Shown one piece after another: positions 47,507 through 58,566 of a stretch of DNA of 64,000 bases (the first letter of the stretch is position 1; every line of letters starts with the position of its first letter). Source of the stretch: Megalonaias nervosa (lineage: Eukaryota > Mollusca > Bivalvia > Unionida > Unionidae). Position numbers and translations under genes: made by a program. The notes under the pieces are model-generated. The model was given only the letters and a program-made list of their open reading frames with translations, searched no databases and had not been told where the DNA came from. The DNA lies in NCBI GenBank assembly GCA_016617855.1, contig JAECUM010000793.1, forward strand, positions 124,001 to 188,000, in the 5' to 3' direction.

Positions 47507-48982
47507 CAGACCTGTTACCCGTCCATATTTTACCGTATTTGTACGGAATAAAGCCCATCCGTATGGTCATTGATATGAAAATACGATTTGAGGCTGCATT
47601 TATTTAGTAAGTTTTTTAAATTAATTTTTAAGCCGTTTTTTTTTATTCCGTTTCCTTTCGTTGTATTGTCTCTTCGGTCTGCGTCCGCAGTCTGTGCCAC
47701 ATCACTGATTTTAACATTTTCAACATCCGATTATTTAAATAAAGAAAATGCCGCTGACAAGAAAGTTTCAGCACAAAACTGATGATGAAAACGGAAAGTC
47801 TAAACATAGAAAGCAGCATTTTCTACCAGTTTATAATACTCTGTGGCCATGCCTTAAACCATCGTCAAAAGGAGAACATTTGGTGCTCTGCACTGTTTGC
47901 ACACTTAGACTTTTCCTGTGCACATGGTGGAAGGAATGACTTCACGGCACGTGGAATCGGAAAATCATGCAAAATTGGAATCTTTAATGAAGGGAAATAG
48001 AAATATTTTGTCAATGATGAAGGGAAAGGATGTCAGTGATCAACACATACTTCAAAAGCAAATAACACATGCCGAGGCGATTCTGTGTGAGTTGATCGTA
48101 AATATGAATTTGTCATTGAGCACAGCTGACAAGTTAAAGTGTTACAGATCAGAGATCCTCACTAGCCAATCAGACCATTGAGGCTCTATTGCTCCTGAAG
48201 TTAAAACCAAAGAATTTTACCAAAGAGTGGACAGATGACCAGCTGAATAGGATAAAGAGTGCCTATTATGTGGCCATTAAAAACCCATAGACTAAGCCTT
48301 CATTAAAATATTAATTCCAAGTGGATCAGTTTGATATTGTTGACAAAACCTTTGTACAAAATAATATATGAAGCTCCTCATTTCCATTCTAGTAAATGTT
48401 GACAAGCTGATACTAGATTTTATGAAATAAACAAGATTTCCTTCACCTATCTAGATGAAGTTATTATTTTCTGAGTGAATGGATAGTAACAATGTCATAA
48501 TGTTTATATCAAGTTTTCCTTAACCATGTAAATTATAGAGAATTGACTTTATTTAAAATGTTATGGATATGTGTGAAGCTGAGAAAACAAATTTTCTAGA
48601 GAAAGTAATGGAGGTAAATAACGGAATAAATTTGGGTGTGTGGAGGTATTCTTTTGGTTTTTATCACTATAATATAAACAGGATTTTTAAGTCAGTGGTG
48701 TTCAATTTCTGCAGATTTTGCCTTGAAACACAGAATTGCCTGAATGCCAGCGTCTTAACAAACTAGAAGTTATTTGCAGAATATTGTATAGTCAGTATAT
48801 GTGCAATTACATAATGGTAATTATAGTGTATTGATAGTGTCTACTATTTGTGTGTTGTTTCACAGGTAATGTGTGTTGCGTTAAGATGTTAGAAACACTG
48901 AATGAAAATACTGACTGCCTTCTAAAAATACTGAGACGTTGCTTAAAATACTGACAAGCAAATGTATGGGTAAACAGGTCTG
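47507..48982 (+). mobile_element. DNA transposon, CAGACCTGTT family, with transposase remnant
   Basis: A 1476-bp element. The left end is CAGACCTGTTACCC and the right end is the complement of CAGACCTGTTTACCC. A perfect 6-bp target duplication ATAGCT flanks it (47501-47506, 48983-48988). The + strand encodes a transposase N-terminal remnant (separate entry). The right part contains AAAATACTGACTG-type text shared with the right end of the element ending at 55783. Confidence 0.92.
47748..48181 (+). pseudogene. Transposase N-terminal remnant (BED-like zinc finger)
   Basis: Overlapping frames read MPLTRKFQHKTDDENGKSKH, then KPSSKGEHLVLCTVCTL, ESENHAKLESLMKGNRNILS, MMKGKDVSD and HAEAILCELIVNMNLSLSTA. 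This is the zinc-finger (C..C, H..H) N-terminus of a transposase family common in animals as hAT/ZBED-like proteins. The catalytic part is absent. A related remnant is at 57316-57720 and a weaker one at 53530-53830. Confidence 0.7.
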
Positions 48983-49135
48983 ATAGCTACTTATACTTTA
49001 GTGCCCATTTTCAATTTGAAACTGAATGCATCTTGTCCAATGCTCAAAGAAATTAATTTTTGGACACAGGCCCAAGGCTGGTGACAACAAAAAAATCGCA
49101 AGCATTGACTCAAATTCCACTCAGCATGGACTCGT

Positions 49136-49232
49136 ATTAACTCAGGTGGTCAGTGTTAACTCAGGTGTTCAGTATTAACTTGGGTGATCAGTATTAACTC
49201 AGGTGGTCAGTATTAACTCTGGCAGTCAGTAT
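49136..49232. repeat. 19-bp minisatellite, about 5 units
   Basis: Units of CAGTATTAACTCAGGTGGT. Confidence 0.85.
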
Positions 49233-49399
49233 TCCTCTGTTTATTAGTATATTAAAAAGTATGAAAGTTTATCCTTTGAAAATGCTGTTGGCTATGTAAT
49301 AGTTTTCACAGTGAATACTGTCTATTTGGATTGAGCCTTGCAGCAGCTGCATTATCAAAATTATTTGAAATTGATAGCTCCAGGCACTTTTTGAGTATA

Positions 49400-49560
49400 C
49401 AGTAAAACCTGTCTTGAGTGACATCTGTTATGAGTGACCACCTGTCATTTATGACCACAATCATCATGCATGGATAAAAAATTTTATTATAAACACCGTT
49501 TTCAGTGACCACAATTTTCTGGGCCGCCCCCCCCCCCCCCCCCCCCCCCAGCATTTTGAC
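49400..49560. mobile_element. Possible TIR-element end (pogo-like)
   Basis: TATACAGTAAAACCTGTCTT followed by repeated AGTGACCAC text resembles the start of pogo/Tigger-type elements, with TA next to the end. No matching right end was found, so this is weak. Confidence 0.3.
49527..49549. repeat. Poly-C run of 23
   Basis: Homopolymer of 23 C. Its length may be an assembly or sequencing artefact. Confidence 0.9.
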
Positions 49561-50679
49561 ACTGCTATGAATGGACATTTCGCAAAAACAAATGAACATT
49601 ACTGACGTTTATTTAATCTCTTGTAACCACAACCACTTAGGATTGTCTGCCAACAAAGTGCAGATTGTTCTAAAATAATACTGCTGTGCATGACAGTATT
49701 GCGATAAACACCAACAACCTTTATTTAATCCTTTGAAGCCCTGGTTGTTTTTTAATGTTTTGTGCTAAAAAGTTAAACAAATTAAAAAAAAAGTTGAGTC
49801 TGGCTACCAGTTCCTAAGATCTATATATAGTCATTGTATGCTACAGACTGTAAACCAGATTAAAGTACATGTCACCAACGGCCATTCTAGTGCTGTGGTC
49901 CTGTAAATCCCCATTATGATTAACCATTGCCTCTTTGTCACAGATGTACATGGTCAATTCAGTGGTTTGTATTGTTTTTCAATCTTTCGCATAACCCCAC
50001 CTCCCAATAATACCCTAATGAGAACTCTTGAAAGGGCTTCAATGTAGCAGTCAAGTGTGTCATTTGTCTTTGGAGTCAATCCATAATGCCTGAGGGGAAT
50101 GAGGTCTTGAATATGCAATCATTGGTTTCTTGATTCAATTGTCATTGCAAAAGGTTAATGCTGTTGTTTGATTTTTCGAGGTTACCTTTATTAAAATCCA
50201 ATTACCAGTTGTCATCTGTTTACCATGGTGCAGCCTGTTACATTCTTTGTCCATTGAGTTTGTCTCTTTATGTTGTCGGTGAATTATGCATTTTGGTTTT
50301 GTCTTTAAGTAACATTATTTGTTTCTGGATAGGTTATTTCTATCTATATGTACTCACATTCAAAGCCTAATCAAATCATCTCATGTGCAATTCATATGCA
50401 TGATGAGTGTTATCATAAGAAATATTTTTATGCTACATCTGAAATTTATGGACATGTCAAGTTAACTTATGTATGGGATTAGTAAATATTACCTTAGTTT
50501 TTGCAGTTCATATGCTAACCTAAATGTAAACATGATCTGCAACTGTTTGCTGATGTTCATCTTTATTGCTATAAAAAATTACTTTGTGATGAAAAATGTC
50601 TTGACAAGAACTTAAGCAGCCTAATAAAATGCATGTACAGCATTCCCTTCTTAATCTTGTCGCACTTTGACTTGACGTT
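49561..50679. other. No gene seen
   Basis: Intronic AT-rich sequence. Short ORFs without domains. Confidence 0.4.
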
Positions 50680-51697
50680 GTCCAAAATCAAGTTTATGAC
50701 TAGGAACACTGATATTATTTTGATTTTCCTAAACAAATAATACCTAGATAATATTTTCAACCTAGTATGGGTTAAATATTAAGATCATTATCTTTGTGTC
50801 AAGGACATGGTATTCCCAGTGGATGAGCCAAGTGTGCCTGACGTTTACCACATTTTTTATTATAATTTTAGTAACAGATTGTATCTGTTTACAACTTAGA
50901 ATTTTCTAGAAATGAACTTTGGACCTACATCCTGGCTCCTTTGTGTCTTAGTTTTTTATATAATCTTGTTTACTTGAAAAATTATTCACTCTTGATTTAA
51001 CATTTTTAGGCAGAATCAGTCTTATTGTTGTATTCAGTATTTCATTTGGTGGATTTATTTATTCAGATTATTATTCACTAAAACTACAAAGTGTTCTTCT
51101 TGGACAGAATCATTGACTTGGAATTATAGTGTGTGTATGTGATTTGAATTTTTAACGTAGTTTTAACAGTTTTGAAGTCATATTGCTACGACGTCTGCAG
51201 TGTTGCAGTTTATAGTGATGTCTAGCACTGGGGCATCATGCCGCAGACATGTAGCATGATGTCCCACCTGGTCACATTATCCTGACACCAGGCTGACCAC
51301 TAAACTCCTAATATTGAGTGCCTAGCGAGGCAGCTGTTAGTACCATTTTTATAAGTCTTTGGTATGACTCGAGAATTATAATGAATTCAGACAAGGACAT
51401 CTTGGATTATATTATTGTGATTCATCAGAAGACTTTTGGCACATCTCTACGTCACAGGCCACTAAAAGCACATCAAGACATTCATTGTTGGATGTTGTTT
51501 CGGACATGACTGGAATTTAATTAGAGCCTTATTCATTAGGACTTTTAGGACTATCTGGGATTTAATTTGCAATACTGTAAGTTCCTTTTAAATTTTCACT
51601 TTGTGTTCCATTATAATAATGTATTTGTTTGATTTTACAAAACTTGTTGGTTTTCTCTCTTTTCTATTACTTAGTTCAAGACGATAGAGTTGTAATA
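50680..51697 (+). mobile_element. Solo-LTR-like copy interrupted by a SINE
   Basis: Homologous to 7190-8003 over most of its length and to the 3' end of the Gmr1-like LTRs (AAAACTTGTTG, TTTTCTATTACTT, GAGTTGTAATA). No coding region is attached. The SINE at 51129-51372 splits it. Confidence 0.65.
51129..51372 (-). mobile_element. tRNA-derived SINE, 5' truncated
   Basis: Same family as 10623-10930, minus orientation, including the GGGGCATCATG / CATGATGTCCC stem. It stops at GGTATGACTC before the tRNA-like head. The target duplication GAATTATA lies at 51121-51128 and 51373-51380. Confidence 0.9.
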
Positions 51698-51886
51698 CTA
51701 TCATATAAATTACAGAATCGACTACATGTGCAGATATTTGCAAGTTGCCGTAAGATGACCAGTAACTGGGAATATTCTGTTTCCAATGCAAATCTGACAA
51801 AAATTAATAGAAACATTATACTTTTATCTGTGCCTTCTTTAACATAGCTTTTTAGATCAACCTGTTATTTTCTCTTTATTTTCCAG

Positions 51887-52069
51887 TTGAGTAAGAAGTC
51901 ATTCCCACTATGTATGCAGCATCTGCATCAAGCCTTACGCCAGAACCACCACCTCCGGCATGGTGGGAGGATGCAGTATGGTCTTTTCTTAAAGGGCATT
52001 GGACTATCTCTTGATGAGGCAATGAAGTTCTGGAGATCAGAATTCACCAAAATTATGGATGGAGATAAG
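51887..52069 (+). CDS. PRIM2: PRIM2 exon (first Fe-S cysteine, [12 protein letters not shown])
   Basis: Acceptor TTTTCCAG, donor GTATCA. 61 codons begin [10 protein letters not shown]. This cysteine corresponds to human Cys287, the first 4Fe-4S ligand. The exon continues with the highly conserved [20 protein letters not shown], which carries template and primer contact residues, and ends [14 protein letters not shown]. Phase 0 at both ends. Confidence 0.97.
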
Positions 52070-53078
52070 GTATCAAATAATGATATCTTACATGTTTTGC
52101 TGTATTCAAACACTGCAGCATGTGAGGAAAAGTTTTAAGCCTGAAAGAAAATCTTTAGCTTTCAACTCGTTTCTTTCTTTCTTTTTTTCATTGCTTTGGC
52201 AACCATTTCAACTTAAGAAATCGTGTGTGACTATTATTCTTACACCACAAACAACACATAAATTTTATTTAGAATTCCCCAAAACAGAGTTTTTGAAAGA
52301 ATACAACAACATAAAGCAAAGAAAACCCTTAAGAGCCATGCTCAAGTGGCACATTACAGCAAGCTTAGGCAAGGGTGCTTCATCCATTCTGTGTTATCTT
52401 TTCACAGTTGCTAATTAACTTCAGAGCAAACTGCTTGACCAATTTTCACATGATTTTACTGAAATCATTCTGGCATCAAGGCCTTTTAAAATTTGTTCAG
52501 TTGATGACAGTCCATCATTTAGTAAGATTACCATTGCTAAATAAAGTATTCCTTTTTACAAATTTTTGTTGAAAACCGCTGACATTTTTTTACCAGATTT
52601 GATAAAAGCATCCTGGCATCAAGGTCTTTCAAATTTGCTCATATTGTTCATCACAAATAGCTGAAGATATTAAACATTTGTAAAACTTGGAAGGTGAAAG
52701 GTCAAATGGTACCAAAACTACATCGACTTGGTTACAGGTAATACAATAAATATTTATGGACTTGGGATTAGGTTGTGTACAACTACCTTCAAGGTCAAAT
52801 TGATCAAATTCAGTGAGCTTAGTGGTTTTTACATTTGCTGTATGGCTTCTGTATTGTTGTACATTCTTATATTTAAATAATATTTTACTCTAAAGAACTA
52901 CTTCAGTTTAATCATGTTGTTTAGAGTGTTGTCATTCTCTGACAATCACTGTTTGCTAGCAAGTGAAGAGGGGGAGGGGGGAGTGTAGAAGGAATTATAA
53001 GCCATGGTCATTAGAAACAGATTAGGTCAGTTTGATGTTCCCTTAAAAATTTCACAAATTTTGTTCTTGTCTTTCTAG
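52070..53078. other. Intron with a short duplicated motif
   Basis: The text TCTGGCATCAAGGCCTTT with AAATTTGTTCA recurs about 130 bp later as TCCTGGCATCAAGGTCTTTC with AAATTTGCTCA. No gene seen. Confidence 0.5.
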
Positions 53079-53205
53079 TTTGATAAGCAATATGCTTATA
53101 ACATCCGACACAATTATGGCAAAGAAGGAAAGCGGGCAGACTACACACCTTACAGCTGTATGAAGATCATTATGTCCAATGTCCCTGGCACAGGAGATAA
53201 TCACG
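53079..53205 (+). CDS. PRIM2: PRIM2 exon (second Fe-S cysteine)
   Basis: Acceptor TTTCTAG, donor GTGGGT. 42 codons plus one base: [19 protein letters not shown], then [13 protein letters not shown]. The cysteine corresponds to human Cys367. The split glycine codon is completed by the next exon, which puts the third cysteine exactly 17 residues later, the same spacing as in human. Confidence 0.97.
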
Positions 53206-53309
53206 GTGGGTTGTCTTGTCTTGTGTTTAAAGCTTTGCGTACTGAACAATACTTTGTTTAGGACTAAAGTATGATTAAGTGTTGATGGCAGAAAAATTGG
53301 TATAGTGAA

Positions 53310-55783
53310 CAACAGAGGTGTACAGTGTTACCTGTATAGCAGTTTACTGCAGTATTATTTTCTGGTAGTACTTACCACAGTACTTCTGTAGTTTCCTTCA
53401 GAAAGGAATGGACAGAAATTATCGAACAAGCATGTTAGGAATTTAATAATATTTAAAGCATTTGAAATACAGTTATGAGGAACAAAGTGGCTGAAGAAGA
53501 ATCAATTTAAGCCAAAGATGTGATGAGGCGAATACAGCAGTTAATCGCATCATACAGCAAGACCTGGCCATTCATTTCTGCTAGCAGAAAGGACAATAGT
53601 TATCCCTTCTGCAAACTGTGTGAAACCAATATTTCGGTTGGGAGTGATGGTGGGAATGACATCTCTCACCACATATAATTGTAGAAGCATAAAGAAATCG
53701 ACAAGGCAAGAAATATGACTAAAATGTCATTGTTTTTGTCAAGTACAAAACTTTTTACCAACTGTGGTGAATATTCCCTGCTTGTGACTCGTGCTGAAGT
53801 GATGACGGATCGTGCTGGGCTTCGCCAATGTCGCAAATTGCGCTTTTTTTTTTTCCTTATTGGCGACAAAATATACCATCTGGCGATCTTTATGGCGACA
53901 ACATTTTTGGCTGTTAAAAATTGTTTATACAGTCTCGGGTTTGGAGTTGAGAAATTCAAAGACACCATGACAGGAAGCCGCAAACTTGGATATAAAATTG
54001 CACTGGAATCTATTGTTACATAAACAAATCATTTGATCATATTGACAAACCACCCTAACACGGCATCGTCATATCATAATCCACTTATGCTGATGTCTGG
54101 CCTTAGTACTCTATGCTATAATATAACCCAAATAGTCATGCTACCTGACTAGCTACAATCGACGACCTCTGAAGGCAGGACTGAATGACTACAATCTACC
54201 AGAAGATGTCAATATTTTTTTCCTTTTTCAAAAAAGTACCTGAAAAAATAGTTTTGGTGAAACTTCAAAGAAAACTGATTATCTTTGAAGCATCAATCGT
54301 TCTGTATATATACTAAGCAAATGAAAAAAAAAAATTCTGTTTCTGTCAGTGTTTTACAATTATTTGATGTTGCCTCAGCAATAACAAACAGGGATTTGTT
54401 TGGTCCTTCAAAGAGCGCCTTTAGCGGTGTCTTCAATAACACATGAACCTTCCTCGAAGCAAACTGAAGACCTTTTATCAAAGAAAGTCGGCAACAAACT
54501 TAAAAGCATTGTTTCATTTTTCATAGTGATTGGAACATATTTATTGTGCCGTGAAAGTTTCCTATTTGCAACAAAAAAAGTTCATGCTTACGATTGCTAC
54601 CAATGACGGTTTAAAACCCAAATTGAAGTTCAAATATTTTGAAACAATAGATATCTGGCCTTCAAGTTAAATGAAGGTGGGGTATCGCAGAATGTGAAAC
54701 TTTTTAAATTGTTCACATGTTTTCCCTATGAATAGCCTCATCCCCTTGACATCATGGTAGTTGTCTCTGGCTGACCAAAATATAGGCTAATTTAAGTACA
54801 TGTATATGTAGCACATAAACAACTAAACAGCCAACTGCTACTAGGATAATAAATATCAGAGTGAATTGTTTTGGGAAATGTGTTTGTTGACAATGGGATA
54901 TAGATCAAACGAGGACTACCATTTTTAATATATACATTTTAGTTGTGGTTTCTAACGGGATCTGACTGATACATGAATTTTCTAACATATGATTGAATAC
55001 TCAAATTCATGGATTTTTCATATGCATGTATATTATTTAACACATTGTGGAGTGTACTACATAGGTATAAGTTGTCAATATACAAGTGTATTTCAGACTA
55101 GTTGTCCTCATTTAATAATTTCCTTTTATTTTTCTCTGCTTAAATCCTAGTCACTGACGACAGGTCATCTCTTAAAAATTTCACTTGTATGCAAACTTTC
55201 AATTTATTTCCAGCCCCACCCCCTCCTTACTTATCTAAACATTTGCTTATGCCAACAATATTATCTTGGTCCAGAGGATGTCGAGATAAATGGATAGTAC
55301 TGTAGTATGAAAATGGCGACACTTTTTAAAATTGGCGACAAAATATTGAGGTTGGCGATTTTTGGGGGCAACAACTTTTTTTAAGCCAGTGCCATCCCTG
55401 GATGAACTGACATTGTGTGAAGATGAAAAATACCTATGAAATGAATAAGCCAAGTCCCTGATCATCATGTATGATACATTTAGCACTGAACTTGACACTG
55501 TTTTTCCATAACCTTCACTATCTAAGCTCAACACTGATGATCATTAATAAATTATTTTCAACTGTTATTTGATTCAGATATTATAAATATGAAATATTTT
55601 GCATCATTTTTGAAGTACAGATCATTCCTCGATTTGATAATTTGTTTACAAGATAGAATAAAGATGCATTGGTAACTTTGTTTCTATTGGTGTGCACTTG
55701 TCAAGAATACTGAAAGCTGACATGAAATTCTGAAAATGTCTCTGAAAAATACTGAAAAGCATTTTAGTGGGTGCACAGGTCTG
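53310..55783 (+). mobile_element. CAGACCTG-type DNA transposon, decayed, with nested insert
   Basis: The right end GTGCACAGGTCTG at 55783 is the complement of CAGACCTGTGCAC, and the adjoining AAATACTGAAAGC-type text matches the right end of the 47507-48982 element. A + strand transposase-like remnant at 53530-53830 reads YPFCKLCETNISVGSDGGND and VTRAEVMTD. The left end is not clear (best guess near 53310), and no target duplication was found. Confidence 0.5.
53807..55396. mobile_element. Possible second TIR element inside the first
   Basis: The left text GGATCGTGCTGGGCTTCGCC and the complement of the right text (GGATGGCACTGGCTT) are similar. Both ends are followed inward by repeated TGGCGACAAAATAT and TTGGCGA motifs in inverted arrangement. 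A clean target duplication is not seen (ATGA at most). Confidence 0.4.
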
Positions 55784-55789
55784 TTATCT

Positions 55790-56106
55790 TTATGAACCTT
55801 TGTTCACATGTTTTACACATGTATGGTGGCATAATGGGATGTTGTGAAAAATATTCAGACCAAATCCAACTTTTGGAAAAATTTTGATTTATAAAAAAAA
55901 AAAAAATTAAATTATTTCTTGGTTTTTTGGAATAAAGTGCCATGTGCTATGTCTATCATAAACATGATGACCCAAATGGACTTATTCTGCAACAACCAGT
56001 CACATGGAAATGCACATTTAGTTCATAACTCTAAACCTAAATTCTGTATTTATGAAAGAAAAAGTGCAATTTGTCGAACTACATACACTACACACACATA
56101 TGCACA
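55790..56106. other. No gene seen
   Basis: AT-rich sequence between two transposons. Confidence 0.4.
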
Positions 56107-56558
56107 TACACCGTATATTCCCTAATTAATGACCCCAGGGACATGGCATTTTCCTAATGTGGGAAGGTATTTGAGCACAGTAGTGAAAGCTAAAGCTGTT
56201 CTTTTGATGTACTCTCATAATAACCACATGTAAATCTGGGGGGTCTTTCTGCCACTGAATTAAGTCACTCTAATTATCAGCACAGATAAAATGATAAACA
56301 CATTTTCCACCTCAGCAGCTGGTTGAAGTAGGACTGGTAAGTCTTTGAACTTGCCACCCAGCTATTTAACACCACATGTATGCCTGTGACTTTAGTAATT
56401 TATACATTGATAGATACATTGTAAGAGTGATAAACTGAGACTACTGCAGCATTTTGTTGTAATCATGGGCTTCGAAACGCACAGGTCTTACACTGCATCT
56501 TATAAATTTTCTGTTCTTAAGAAAGGGAAGGTGGGTGTTAATTAGGGAATATATGGCA
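56107..56558. mobile_element. TIR element with TATATTCCCTAATTAA ends
   Basis: The left end ACCGTATATTCCCTAATTAA near 56110 and the right end TTAATTAGGGAATATATGG near 56538 are inverted repeats of 16-18 bp around about 0.4 kb. No ORF. The right end is the first unit of the following minisatellite. Confidence 0.7.
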
Positions 56559-56868
56559 TGGGATTATGATGTTAATTAGGAAATGTGTGGTATATGGCAT
56601 GGGATAATTATGTTAATTAGGGAACGTATATGGCATGGGATAATTATGCTAATTAGGGAATGTATGGTATATGGCATGGGATAATTATGTTAATTAGGGA
56701 ATGTATGGTATATGGCATAGGATAATTATGTTAATTAGGGAATGTATGGTATATGGCATGGGATAATTATGTTGATTAGGCAATATATGGTATATGGCAT
56801 GGGATAATTATGTTAATTGGGGAGTATATATGGTACGGGATAATTATAGATGTCTCATACTGAATATC
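56530..56868. repeat. 41-bp minisatellite, about 8 units
   Basis: Units of TTAATTAGGGAATGTATGGT followed by ATATGGCATGGGATAATTATG. Each unit contains the terminal inverted repeat of the element at 56107-56558. Confidence 0.92.
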
Positions 56869-57011
56869 AAACATTGCCAGTTTGCAAATGATCAGGTCAT
56901 TTGAGTTCATTTATCGTCATTCTGGCAAATACATCTATTTTGGGATATCTGCCCTTGTATAATGAAAAAATATTAATGACTTTCACCTGAAATAAATTCT
57001 ATAGATTGACG

Positions 57012-58124
57012 CATAACTGCCTAGTGTCCCGTTTTTTTTCGTATTTGTTCTGTATTTTGGACCTGAATATGGGTGTACGGGTTTTTTTTGCAAAAAAATA
57101 CGTTTTTTTAAATTCTTTGCAATTTTCAGTTTAGAACGGGCACTCGGTTCCATTCTGATAGAAATGTATTGTATGTATATAAGAAAACAGTTCTACAATA
57201 TGATTGGTTCATTCGAAATCGAGGCTACCATGCCTGTCTTCATCCGCCATATTGGATTTCACAATAAGTTACCGCTATCGATGTATCTCATCTTCGTAAT
57301 ATTCAGCTTCTAATCATGTTGAATAGGAAAGCAGAATATTCAGAATTTTCTCCAGGAATGACAAGACAACAGAACTGGAAGGACAATTGTGCCGTCTTGT
57401 TTAGATTTGTGAAACCATGTAGTAAAGGAGAAGACTTTACGTTTTGCAAATTGTGTAATTTGATTTCGCTATTGGGCATGGAGGTGCACATGAGCACGAA
57501 AAGCTAATAAACATCAGCTTGCTGCTTCATCATATGCAGCTCAGCCTGAACTTGGACTTATATAAATACCAGAGAGAACCTTGATGTAATTCGATCGAAA
57601 TTCAGTTTATTAAATTTCTTTTAGAAATGAACCTTCCTCTTTCAGTTACTAGTGTTGCTTGCGATATATTTTGCACACATTTTCCAGACAGTAAAATCAC
57701 AAAGGATTACTCGTATGCTAGGATGAAAATAGTTAAGTAAGAAAATCACACAAAATTCAGATCATCAGTGACAGATGGTACATTGGAATCGATAATGATT
57801 GAAAAACAAAGCAAGGTGTGGAAAAGGTTCCTATAAACAGTCTGCGTCTGAGTGTGTTGCACTCTTGCACATTCTGAATGGGCACCTGAATGGAACAGGG
57901 TGCCCATCCAGAAGGTGCAAATGTGCAACACATGCATCTTTGACATTAAATAATTATGCAAGGCACTGTCCTACTTTACTGATGGTTGTATGTGTTGTAA
58001 ATCGTTACATGTGCATTAAAATTTTAAAAATCAGTATTTGTTCCTGAAAATCTGTATTTTTGTCATAAGCAGTCAGTATTTTTGTACTCGGGGGGGGGGG
58101 CGGGGGTTGGGGTTGGCAGCTATG
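57012..58124 (+). mobile_element. DNA transposon, CATAACTGCC ends, with transposase remnant
   Basis: A 1113-bp element. The left end is CATAACTGCC and the right end is the complement of CATAGCTGCC. The 6-bp target duplication TTGACG / TTGACA (57006-57011, 58125-58130) differs by one base, explained by CpG decay. It carries the transposase remnant at 57316-57720. Confidence 0.82.
57316..57720 (+). pseudogene. Transposase N-terminal remnant
   Basis: Reads KPCSKGEDFTFCKLCNLIS, then after stops LPLSVTSVACDIFCTHFPDS and KDYSYARMKIVK. Same protein family as 47748-48181, here with the downstream segment but still without a catalytic domain. Confidence 0.72.
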
Positions 58125-58324
58125 TTGACACAGAAAGGCCTTAATCATATTTTAGGGTGGCTTCCCAAATTCAAAAAGGCTTTTGCCCAGTCTTCTGTTA
58201 ATAAACAGCTCTTAGAAATATGTGTCATTTTTACCTTTTAATTTCAGCAAAAAAATAGTGTTGATTTGTTAAGCCAAAAATGATACTTGTAAAAAGTGAC
58301 ATGGTATTCTGCTTTCTGTTTCAG

Positions 58325-58407
58325 GTTGTCCATTTAGACATATGGATGCAGACCTACTTAAACAGAAGCTAAGAGCTCAAAATGTCGGTGGAGATTATTT
58401 GGATAAG
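58325..58407 (+). CDS. PRIM2: PRIM2 exon (third Fe-S cysteine)
   Basis: Acceptor TGTTTCAG, donor GTATAA. Two bases complete the glycine codon, then 27 codons: CPFRHMDADLLKQKLRAQNV and GGDYLDK. The cysteine corresponds to human Cys384. It ends in phase 0. The expected next exon, with the fourth cysteine in a motif like ACQKYFE, is not seen in 58408-64000. A 32-bp minisatellite begins about 55 bp after the donor. Confidence 0.96.
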
Positions 58408-58459
58408 GTATAATAGAATAAATCATCATTTGACTGGACAGAGTGTCATATGCCATAGC

Positions 58460-58566
58460 TATATTCCCCTGCATCATGTTCAGGGTCATTGCTATATCCC
58501 CTGCATCATGATCAGGGTTATTGCTATATCCATTGCATCATGGTCAGGTCATTGCTATATCCATTA
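58460..58566. repeat. 32-bp minisatellite, left part
   Basis: Units of TGCATCATGGTCAGGGTCAT followed by TGCTATATCCAT. The array is cut by the transposon at 58567 and resumes at 59204. Confidence 0.9.

Larger units (their letters stand above)
8787..58407 (+). other. PRIM2: PRIM2 gene, internal part (9 exons)
   Basis: This is the DNA primase large subunit (p58), the nuclear partner of the small catalytic primase subunit and of DNA polymerase alpha. It organises RNA primer synthesis and carries a C-terminal 4Fe-4S domain that contacts template and primer. Nine exons (110, 92, 124, 93, 138, 144, 183, 127 and 83 nt) have AG/GT boundaries and compatible phases. Joined, they give 365 codons with no stop, collinear with animal p58. 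Introns are 3886, 6186, 1721, 15169, 10269, 5168, 1009 and 5119 bp and are filled with repeats. The N-terminal exon or exons and the C-terminal exons were not found in the window. Three of the four Fe-S cysteines are present; the fourth should be encoded downstream. Intact frame and splice sites suggest a functional gene. Confidence 0.95.

Noticed and set aside
47588..47782. Short ORF with hydrophobic phenylalanine-rich N-terminus as a secreted peptide
   Set aside because: It lies inside a DNA transposon in a frame shifted from the transposase remnant and is a by-product of T-rich sequence.
53310..53330. CAGAGGTGTACAG as the left end matching the 55783 right end
   Set aside because: Only partial TIR similarity and no matching 6-bp duplication, so it was kept only as an approximate boundary.
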